From NCBI GenBank assembly GCA_947441205.1, contig CANETM010000067.1, positions 1-8,085 on the forward strand: a DNA stretch of 8,085 nucleotides. The letters are read 5' to 3'. Below, piece after piece: positions 1 to 5,284 of this stretch. Below the pieces are notes generated by a model, which was not told the DNA's origin, did no database searches, and was given only the letters and a program-made list of their open reading frames with translations. How positions within the stretch are numbered: position 1 is the stretch's first letter; each line of letters opens with the position of its first letter. This stretch comes from Bacteroidota bacterium. Its GTDB lineage: Bacteria; Bacteroidota; Bacteroidia; Chitinophagales; Chitinophagaceae. Position numbers and translations under genes: made by a program.

Positions 1-184
1 TCAGTTTCACATAAATTTCGGTCACTGTCATTTTTTGTTGCTCGTCAATGAGCTTTACAATTTGTTGACGTAATTTATGGTTCAAGGCTCTTAAAATCAT
101 TGCTGCTTTTTTACTGTGCAATAAATCAACTTTCAATGGGGCCTTCCCATTTGATAATAATAATTGTGGTAATGATTGGTTCAT
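1..184 (-). CDS. ArsR-type winged-helix transcriptional regulator, N-terminal part (cut by the window edge)
   Basis: An ATG at 184-182 opens a frame with no stop up to the window edge, giving 61 residues. The visible part has a short leader (MNQSLPQLLL) followed by LRALNHKLRQQIVKLIDEQQ and then MTVTEIYVKL. This pattern, a helix of the type 'ALNHKLRQQIVKLI' leading into 'MTVTEIY', is typical of the first helices of small ArsR/SmtB-like winged-helix DNA-binding proteins; the recognition helix and wing would lie beyond the edge. The regulated genes and any inducer cannot be told from here, and no metal-binding cysteine motif is visible. It lies on the same strand as tsaB, 130 bp downstream of it, so it probably has its own promoter. 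The start has no Shine-Dalgarno sequence, as is usual in Bacteroidota. The family call is from sequence pattern memory; another winged-helix family is possible. Confidence 0.72.
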   Translation of the reverse strand, partial: MNQSLPQLLLSNGKAPLKVDLLHSKKAAMILRALNHKLRQQIVKLIDEQQKMTVTEIYVKL

Positions 185-314
185 AATAATAATTTGATTA
201 TTGGGGGTTATAATAAAATAATCGTTTTATAAAGTTACGTTATTAATTTAAATACTAATATATAAATATTTGCAATTTAAGGAATGAACCCTGCCGTTTA
301 TCAAATATTTTAAT
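185..314. other. AT-rich intergenic spacer between tsaB and the ArsR-like gene
   Basis: This 130-bp stretch has no gene. It is very AT-rich. A 9-bp inverted repeat (aaatatttg at 264-272 and caaatattt at 302-310) has a 29-nt loop and no T-run, so it is not a convincing terminator. On the minus strand TAACTTTA (230-237) is one base off the Bacteroidota -7 element TAnnTTTG and would give a leader of roughly 40 nt to the ArsR-like ATG at 184. No TTG lies at the expected distance upstream, so I do not call a promoter. Confidence 0.5.
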
Positions 315-1007
315 TTAGGATATTTTCTTTGGAATTTGATAGAAGTCCTTCAAATAAGCGGGCTTACTATAGGCTATATCCTCAAATTCTTTTACTTCCC
401 ATTTTATATGTGCCAGTTTGATTAACTCATTTATGCCATACGAAGACTCCATAAAATATAAATCCGGATGTTCTACTATTTCCTTTGCTTTTGTTGCAGC
501 GTTTCCAACGCATAGTAATGGGCCTTGATTTAATAATTGAATTAAATAGTTTTCGTCTAAAATAATTGATTGAGAATCAATTAATAATGTTTTATCCGAC
601 TTGTAAACTGCCCCGAATACTTCCATTCTTTTTGCATCAATCATGGAAAATATTTGTATGGAATCTCTATTCTTTTGAACTTGCTCATGCGAAGCTGCGT
701 GCCCTGCTAATAATTCCAGGGTTGAAAGTCCAATCAAGGGCTTACTTAAAGCATATGCAATACCTTTTGCACTGGATAGTCCTACTCTTAATCCAGTGTA
801 GCTGCCAGGACCCATTGTAACCACAACCGCATCGATGGCATTCATTGTTATATTCAATTCATTCACTACTTTTTGAATAGCTAATTGGACAAATGAAGCA
901 TGGGAATTTGGGACTAAATTTTGTTCTATAGCATACAATTGTTGATCCATACTTATAGCTATGGTGGCCGTTTCTCCAGCAGTATCGATATATAAGAATG
1001 TAGGCAA
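315..1007 (-). CDS. tsaB: tRNA threonylcarbamoyladenosine (t6A37) biosynthesis protein TsaB
   Basis: TsaB is the non-catalytic ASKHA-fold partner of TsaD (with TsaE) in the cytoplasmic complex that transfers threonylcarbamoyl to A37 of ANN-decoding tRNAs. The 230-residue product shows the family landmarks in order: an N-terminal beta strand and phosphate-loop-like FLYIDTAGETA (4-14), the hallmark GPGSYTGLRVGLS (67-79), the IDAKRMEVF strand (123-131), and the C-terminal KPAYLKDFYQ block (215-224). The frame stays open upstream to another TTG at 1082, but the extra 25 residues (phenylalanine/leucine/asparagine-rich) are not TsaB-like. The TTG at 1007-1005 gives MPTFLYIDTAGE, where TsaB proteins normally begin; the first in-frame ATG would remove the first strand and glycine loop. 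A -7-like TATTTTTG lies just upstream. The gene is divergent from ridA and ends 130 bp before the ArsR-like gene. The product is near certain; the TTG start is likely but unproven. Confidence 0.93.
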   Translation of the reverse strand: MPTFLYIDTAGETATIAISMDQQLYAIEQNLVPNSHASFVQLAIQKVVNELNITMNAIDAVVVTMGPGSYTGLRVGLSSAKGIAYALSKPLIGLSTLELLAGHAASHEQVQKNRDSIQIFSMIDAKRMEVFGAVYKSDKTLLIDSQSIILDENYLIQLLNQGPLLCVGNAATKAKEIVEHPDLYFMESSYGINELIKLAHIKWEVKEFEDIAYSKPAYLKDFYQIPKKIS

Positions 1008-1017
1008 ATTGAAAAAA

Positions 1018-1045
1018 TTGTTTTGCAAAAATAAGCTTGTATTTG
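1018..1045 (+). promoter_or_regulatory. Candidate ridA promoter (TTG - 17 nt - TGTATTTG)
   Basis: TTG at 1018-1020 is followed after 17 nt by TGTATTTG at 1038-1045, one base away from TAnnTTTG. The start site would be near 1050, giving a leader of about 33 nt to the ridA ATG at 1084. The element interleaves with the candidate tsaB -7 box on the opposite strand, so the two genes may compete for RNA polymerase. Evidence is by pattern only. Confidence 0.35.
1026..1033 (-). promoter_or_regulatory. Candidate -7 element of the tsaB promoter
   Basis: Read on the minus strand this is TATTTTTG, an exact match to the Bacteroidota -7 consensus TAnnTTTG. Transcription would start near 1020, leaving a leader of about 12 nt before the TTG at 1007. 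No TTG is visible at the expected -33 distance, so the match rests on one element. If real, transcripts would begin downstream of the alternative upstream TTG at 1082, which supports the shorter TsaB. Confidence 0.4.
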
Positions 1046-1083
1046 ATAGAAAAGTAAGAAATTGTGCTTCTAATTTAATCAAT

Positions 1084-1470
1084 ATGTCTAAACAAGTTAT
1101 TCAAACAAACAAAGTGCCGGCTCCAATTGGGCCTTATAGTCAAGCTGTTATAGCAAATGGATTTTTATTTGCTAGTGGCCAAATCGCCTTTGATCCAGCT
1201 ACAGGTGAATTGGTATTAGACAGTATACAATCGGAAACCAAGCAAGTGATGGAAAATATTAAAGCCATTTTTGAAGAAGCTAAAATTGACTTTAGCCATA
1301 TTGTAAAAACAACCATTTTTTTAAGCGACATGCAGTTGTTTGCCCAGGTGAATGAAGTATATGGTAGTTATTTTGCTGACCAATTTCCTGCCCGTGAAAC
1401 GGTTGCAGTAAAAACTTTGCCTAGAAATGTTAATGTTGAAATTAGTGTAACAGCAGTTATTTCATTATAG
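1084..1470 (+). CDS. ridA: RidA family reactive intermediate (enamine/imine) deaminase
   Basis: RidA hydrolyses reactive enamines/imines such as 2-aminoacrylate, released by PLP enzymes like threonine/serine dehydratase, to 2-keto acids and ammonia, protecting other PLP enzymes in the cytoplasm. The 128-residue product equals the E. coli RidA length and aligns throughout: APIGPYSQAV (13-22), FASGQIAFDP (29-38), VKTTIFLSDM (74-83) and the family signature starting at PAR (102-104). The arginine that binds the substrate carboxylate (Arg104, equivalent to E. coli Arg105), the water-coordinating glutamate (Glu119, equivalent to Glu120), Tyr18 and Ser31 are present, so it should be active and form the usual trimer. 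The frame is open upstream to 961, but ATG 1084 gives the canonical MSKQVIQTNKVPAPIGPY start; the extra upstream residues come from the opposite strand of tsaB. It converges on the aldose epimerase gene 50 bp downstream. Confidence 0.95.
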   Translation: MSKQVIQTNKVPAPIGPYSQAVIANGFLFASGQIAFDPATGELVLDSIQSETKQVMENIKAIFEEAKIDFSHIVKTTIFLSDMQLFAQVNEVYGSYFADQFPARETVAVKTLPRNVNVEISVTAVISL

Positions 1471-1474
1471 AGAA

Positions 1475-1541
1475 TATCAATTGTGTTTATTATTAGTATC
1501 TAGATATTAATTATTAGTAATTATTTGTAGAACAATTGATA
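1475..1541. repeat. Palindrome-rich spacer between convergent ridA and aldose epimerase genes; possible bidirectional terminator
   Basis: The 50-bp spacer (1471-1520) is almost pure AT. A 10-bp inverted repeat, tatcaattgt at 1475-1484 and acaattgata at 1532-1541, encloses a near-perfect 20-bp palindrome at 1492-1511 whose core TATCTAGATA is exact (one G/T mismatch, a wobble pair in RNA). The palindrome can fold as an 8-bp stem with a CTAG loop. A 9-bp direct repeat ttattagta (1490-1498 and 1511-1519) and TAATTA-TTAG-TAATTA (1508-1523) add to the structure. No strong T-run follows on either strand and the stems are AU-rich, so intrinsic termination is only a possibility. The right arm lies in the end of the epimerase coding sequence. 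Confidence 0.4.
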
Positions 1542-2459
1542 CTGCGTATTTAATATCCATATTTCATGGGGTTGCATAATGTGCAGCCCCATTTTATTAT
1601 TAAAACAGTCAGGTGCGCCACTTAAGTTTTCAATTGCAATACTCTTTCTGTGTGGTGGGGTATAAATTTGTAAATAAGGGTAATTATAGTCCGGTGTAAT
1701 AACCACCTTATATTTTGTATTTTCTAAAACACAAGTAGGATTATTAGCATCAATTAAAAAAAAATTATCTAAATTAGTTTCTTTTAATATTTTGCCATTT
1801 TCATAATCATGATTTGGTAATATCTCATTGGTTGGAATTAATTCAGCATCATATGCTAACAGTCCTTTATTCATAAACTGAAGGGTACAATCATCAATAC
1901 TTTCAGCAATTTTAAAATAAGGGTGCCATCCATCTACCATTGGTATGTCAAAGTTTTCATTATTTGTTATTTCTGTTGCAACAACAATTTTATTATCCTT
2001 CCAAAAGGTCCATTTTAATTTTATTTGATAATCAAATGGAAATCCTGCATCCTTTTTTTGATAATGATACAAAAGCCATACACTAGCTGACTGATCATCC
2101 ATTTCAGTTTTTTCTACTTCAAATACTTCATCATAAAGGAGACCATGAATAGCATGTTTTTGTAAATAAAACTTTTCAATTTTATAACCTGATGCGTTAT
2201 GATCGTATTTGCCTTCATTCAACCTGCAACAAAAAGGGTTCATTTTAGCACTTTTAAATCCAGTTGATTCAAAATCCATCCAACCCATGCTTAGGTCATT
2301 ACCATCAATCACATCAAATTGTTCACTTCCCATTGGCTGTACCCAGCTATTTAATAATCCGCCTTTTGACACAATATCTAAATATACATTTGAGTCATTA
2401 TTGGTAATTCGTATGACTTTAAAATCAAAATGGGGTTGAATATCAATAGTAAAGGACAT
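1521..2459 (-). CDS. Aldose 1-epimerase family protein (GalM-like mutarotase fold)
   Basis: This 312-residue protein is a GalM-like sugar mutarotase that would interconvert alpha and beta anomers of an aldose in the cytoplasm; no signal peptide is visible. Landmarks in order: an N-terminal beta-sandwich strand with GGLLNSW (33-39), NPFCCRLNEGKY (74-85, the position of the substrate-binding Asn/Arg segment), the HG motif AIHGLL (103-108, His105), DGWHPYFKI (176-184, with the catalytic His179), LDNFFLID (230-237), and IENLSGAPDCFNN (276-288, with Glu277 as the likely general base). The His/His/Asp/Glu set is therefore intact. The 'ENLSGAPDCFNN' ending is that of the aldose epimerase subgroup common in Bacteroidota rather than classical GalM, so the preferred sugar is unknown and the gene is not named galM. 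ATG at 2459-2457 is the natural start. It is divergent from the small secreted-protein gene; no clear promoter was found for it. Confidence 0.88.
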   Translation of the reverse strand: MSFTIDIQPHFDFKVIRITNNDSNVYLDIVSKGGLLNSWVQPMGSEQFDVIDGNDLSMGWMDFESTGFKSAKMNPFCCRLNEGKYDHNASGYKIEKFYLQKHAIHGLLYDEVFEVEKTEMDDQSASVWLLYHYQKKDAGFPFDYQIKLKWTFWKDNKIVVATEITNNENFDIPMVDGWHPYFKIAESIDDCTLQFMNKGLLAYDAELIPTNEILPNHDYENGKILKETNLDNFFLIDANNPTCVLENTKYKVVITPDYNYPYLQIYTPPHRKSIAIENLSGAPDCFNNKMGLHIMQPHEIWILNTQYQLFYK

Positions 2460-2474
2460 AATTTATTGTTTGAA

Positions 2475-2505
2475 TTGAAATTTATAAATGAAACTATTAA
2501 CTTTG
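2475..2505 (+). promoter_or_regulatory. Promoter of the small secreted-protein gene (TTG - 20 nt - TAACTTTG)
   Basis: TTG at 2475-2477 is followed after 20 nt by TAACTTTG at 2498-2505, an exact match to the Bacteroidota sigma-A type promoter (TTG, 17-23 nt, TAnnTTTG). Transcription would begin near 2511, leaving about a 12-nt leader before ATG 2524. An earlier in-frame ATG at 2488 lies upstream of this start site and inside the promoter, which argues that translation begins at 2524. This is the best promoter match in the window. Confidence 0.68.
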
Positions 2506-2523
2506 TTTTTAAATACAAATCGA

Positions 2524-3096
2524 ATGTACAAATTATTCTTCATCTCTTTTTTGTTCCTTTCTGTTTTAACGCATGCTCAAAAAATGAATAAGTATGATAG
2601 TACTTTAAAAATTGGGAAAGTAGGATTTAGGGTAAACTGTACAAATAAAAATATAGATCGTAATGTATTGAGTGTAAAACCTCTTGGATTTACTAGCGAA
2701 GCAAGAGAAATTGCTTTGGATTTGAAGGGCCGAATCATGTCTGCCGAAATTGACGATTTAAATCAAGACGGTTTTCCTGATATGATTATTTATTTTGTTG
2801 ATGGAGCAGGAAAAGTTAATTTATTTAGTATCAGCTCAAAAAATAATGAATCTATGCAGCCTATTTATTTTCCTGATATTACAAATGATATTGCATTAAG
2901 TAAAGGATATAGGGGCTTAGATGAATATAAATTAGTAGAAGGTATATTGTTCAGACAATTTCCAATATTTGATGCTGATACAACCATCAAAACGCCTACA
3001 AAAAAAGCCAGACGTATTATGTATAAAGTAATGACTGGAGACAGGGGAATACTCAATTTCAAAATGTTTAAAAATTTTGATTACAACCTAGACTAA
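2524..3096 (+). CDS. Small exported protein with a DxNxDGxxD motif; resembles PliI-like (I-type lysozyme inhibitor-related) proteins
   Basis: The product has 190 residues from ATG 2524. Residues 1-18 form a signal peptide (Lys3, a hydrophobic core, cleavage after THA before Gln19), so the mature protein is periplasmic or exported; no lipobox cysteine follows. Residues 75-90 (AEIDDLNQDGFPDMII) contain a calcium-loop-like DxNxDGxxD motif (Asp78, Asn80, Asp82, Asp86) as in FG-GAP/VCBS repeats. The second half, with MQPIYFPDI (111-119), SKGYRGLDEYKLVEG (126-140) and FRQFPIFDADT (143-153), matches from memory the small periplasmic proteins grouped with PliI lysozyme inhibitors. In those I expect a glycine-rich segment where this protein has PTKKARR (158-164), so inhibitor activity is doubtful. 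The longer frame from 2488 is less likely because it disrupts the signal peptide and precedes the predicted transcription start. It is divergent from the epimerase gene, and its last 4 bp overlap the end of porZ. Confidence 0.72.
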   Translation: MYKLFFISFLFLSVLTHAQKMNKYDSTLKIGKVGFRVNCTNKNIDRNVLSVKPLGFTSEAREIALDLKGRIMSAEIDDLNQDGFPDMIIYFVDGAGKVNLFSISSKNNESMQPIYFPDITNDIALSKGYRGLDEYKLVEGILFRQFPIFDADTTIKTPTKKARRIMYKVMTGDRGILNFKMFKNFDYNLD

Positions 3097-5282
3097 TAAC
3101 CCTGGGCAATTACTATTTTGCCAATGCCTTTTTCATTTCCATCAGTATCTCTAACAAATACTAGGTATATACCAGTGGCTACTTGCCTTCCCTCATACGT
3201 TCTAGCATTCCAAACAGCTTGGCCCCCAAGCGCGGTGGTTTGATATAAAAGTTTTCCGGTCAAATCGGTTATTTTTACAACTGCATTTTCAACCAAGCCT
3301 CTAATAGCAATTAATCCATTATAGGTTGGTGGTATTGGATTTGGGAATATTTGAATGTTTTCTTGTTTGATTGCACCTTCGGTTGCAGTACTTCGATAGC
3401 TAACCATTTGAACTTTAGTATTAAAAAATACTTCGCCATTTTTTGGATCAACAATTATTTGAACAATACTATCCGATGGTAATGGACTATTGGCTTTTGT
3501 AAAATGTTGAATAATTTCAATCCCATCTTCACTTAATAACCAAGCACCATTATTGGTACCAATCCATTTTCGATTGGCTCCGTCAATGGCAATTGAATTC
3601 ACTGTTTCTTTTTGAAATAAATAACCATTAAATCCATTACTTTTTACAATGGGTAAATAGGCGTTACAAGGTTCGGATGAAATATTTCCACAATTAAATA
3701 TAGCAATTCCATTATCTGTTCCTACCCATATGGAACCCATTTTATCATTAGCTATACTCGTTACATTACTACTAGGTAAATTTCCATTTGTTTGAGCAGT
3801 GGTAAGTAATTTCCATGTATCTGTCCCATAAACATCTTTTGATTGATAAACATATATCCCCTGTTTATTAGGGGCAATCATCCATGCTTGTTGATTGTTA
3901 TTAACAATGAATTTATCAAGCCCTTTTGTTATAAAATTAATGGGAGGTGTGATTAGATTCCAACTATTTTCAGACTGTCTTACAATTCCTTGTTGGTCTT
4001 GTGTAATCCAAATCAATTGATTTGGGTCCATTTGTATACTTTTATAATCCCCGGTATTTTTATTTGGTAAAATAACGTCAACTTGTTTGTTTTCGTTGGT
4101 CAAGTGTATCAAACCATTATTAGTTGTAAACCAATAGCTTTTATCTTTTTTTGAAATGAAGGAAGAATTTAAATTAGGTAAAGTGGCATTCCCGATTTTT
4201 AAAATTTGACTCCACTTGTTATCACTTAATTTTGCAAACCCTGTATAACTATTTCCAAACGGGGCCAATAAATCACTTTCATTTACAGAAATTGTTGCAT
4301 TTATATTTGACATAGGTCCGCCTAAGTCTAACCATTCATATTGAGTGGATTTGCGAAGTAATCCCTTACTACTATCTGCAACCCAGTATTGATTATCCTC
4401 AAATATGGATTGCATAGGTGATATTAGTTGATTACTGTCAATTATGATAGAAGTTGTAAAGTCCTTATTTAATTGAACTAAGCTTCCTTTATTAGTGGGG
4501 TAATGAATGTTAATGTTTATACTATTTACAGTAGTATCTATGTTTTGAATCCTACCATAATTGATTTTATAAACTTGTTTACCATCAGTCATATTGAAGA
4601 TGGCACTGTTGTTATATGCGTATAAAATTTGATTTTGTTGGATAATCCCTTTAATATTTAAATTATCAAAACTTGATAAACGTTTCCATTGGTTATATTG
4701 AATCCAATTATTTTTTAATGGACATCCCCAAATTCCATTTTCAGTAGTAGCAAAAATGGAGTCATTTGCAATTATTGTATTAAAAGTATTTGCTGATTGC
4801 TGATTATTATTGGGATACCAGGTATCTTTTATTTCATGCTTAATCAAGTCAATAACTACAATCCCAAATTGAGTTGATAAATAACCATAATTATTTAAAA
4901 CATAAATTCCATTTATTTGTCTGAATGGATATAGGTTTGTGAGTTGAATTGCATTGATATTAAAAATATCATCCCCATTTACAATATCAATATTACTGTT
5001 TGAATAGGTGATAATTAATTGTTCTTGATTTTTATCCCATGCAGTATGTTCAATACCTATATCATTTAAACCAGTTGATTTATCTATCCAATTAATGGCA
5101 TTATTTTTTTCAAATTTAATTATTTGATAAGGGCTTGCAGCATATAAATAGTCACCTTTAATAACTTGTCGAATACTTTGATTATTAAAGTGTCCTCTCC
5201 ACTGACCAATACCACCTAAGTTATTTTGCCCATATATGTAATTACATATAATTAACAATATTATGATAATTAGTTTCTTCAT
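3093..5282 (-). CDS. porZ: Type IX secretion system component PorZ (beta-propeller protein with T9SS C-terminal domain)
   Basis: PorZ is a surface component of the T9SS that works with the PorU sortase; in Porphyromonas gingivalis it binds anionic LPS used to anchor cargo. The 729-residue product (P. gingivalis PorZ is slightly longer) starts with a signal peptide (1-18, KK then a hydrophobic core, cleavage near YG/Q). The N-terminal region has the PorZ-type opening IGQWRGHF (25-32), LYAASPYQIIKFEK (46-59) and STGLNDIGI (69-77). Propeller-blade motifs of the W-x-G-T-x-x-G type recur at 177-187, 383-394, 518-529 (IWVGTDNGIAIF) and 572-583 (KWIGTNNGAWLL), fitting two beta-propellers. Residues 638-729 form a T9SS C-terminal domain: IFPNP (645-649), KITDLTGKLLYQ (670-681), GIYLVFV (704-710). 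A cysteine pair (531, 539) may be a disulfide. ATG 5282 overlaps the upstream GH3 stop by one base, so the genes are probably cotranscribed and coupled. A different T9SS-sorted propeller protein is the main alternative. Confidence 0.85.
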   Translation of the reverse strand: MKKLIIIILLIICNYIYGQNNLGGIGQWRGHFNNQSIRQVIKGDYLYAASPYQIIKFEKNNAINWIDKSTGLNDIGIEHTAWDKNQEQLIITYSNSNIDIVNGDDIFNINAIQLTNLYPFRQINGIYVLNNYGYLSTQFGIVVIDLIKHEIKDTWYPNNNQQSANTFNTIIANDSIFATTENGIWGCPLKNNWIQYNQWKRLSSFDNLNIKGIIQQNQILYAYNNSAIFNMTDGKQVYKINYGRIQNIDTTVNSININIHYPTNKGSLVQLNKDFTTSIIIDSNQLISPMQSIFEDNQYWVADSSKGLLRKSTQYEWLDLGGPMSNINATISVNESDLLAPFGNSYTGFAKLSDNKWSQILKIGNATLPNLNSSFISKKDKSYWFTTNNGLIHLTNENKQVDVILPNKNTGDYKSIQMDPNQLIWITQDQQGIVRQSENSWNLITPPINFITKGLDKFIVNNNQQAWMIAPNKQGIYVYQSKDVYGTDTWKLLTTAQTNGNLPSSNVTSIANDKMGSIWVGTDNGIAIFNCGNISSEPCNAYLPIVKSNGFNGYLFQKETVNSIAIDGANRKWIGTNNGAWLLSEDGIEIIQHFTKANSPLPSDSIVQIIVDPKNGEVFFNTKVQMVSYRSTATEGAIKQENIQIFPNPIPPTYNGLIAIRGLVENAVVKITDLTGKLLYQTTALGGQAVWNARTYEGRQVATGIYLVFVRDTDGNEKGIGKIVIAQGY

Positions 5283-5284
5283 TA
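5280..5284 (-). promoter_or_regulatory. TAATG stop/start overlap coupling the GH3 fusion gene and porZ
   Basis: Read on the minus strand, the TAA stop of the GH3 fusion (5284-5282) shares its last A with the ATG of porZ (5282-5280). No Shine-Dalgarno sequence or TAnnTTTG element is apparent in the roughly 100 bases upstream, so porZ most likely depends on readthrough from the GH3 gene and on ribosome reinitiation or coupling. The overlap is seen directly; the coupling is inferred. Confidence 0.7.

Noticed and set aside
264..310. 9-bp inverted repeat (aaatatttg / caaatattt) as a tsaB terminator.
   Set aside because: The loop is 29 nt, the stem is nearly all AT and no T-run follows; chance is likely in such AT-rich sequence.
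566..820. 84-residue plus-strand frame inside tsaB.
   Set aside because: It is antisense to a conserved gene and shows no recognisable features.
1008..1082. In-frame N-terminal extension of TsaB from a TTG at 1082.
   Set aside because: The 25 extra residues are low-complexity and unlike TsaB, and the candidate -7 element lies inside this stretch.
961..1083. In-frame N-terminal extension of RidA from ATG 961.
   Set aside because: It is the opposite strand of the tsaB 5' region; RidA proteins begin at the MSKQ start and the length from 1084 matches the family exactly.
2488..2523. Earlier ATG for the small secreted protein.
   Set aside because: It precedes the predicted transcription start and would place 12 residues before a clean signal peptide.
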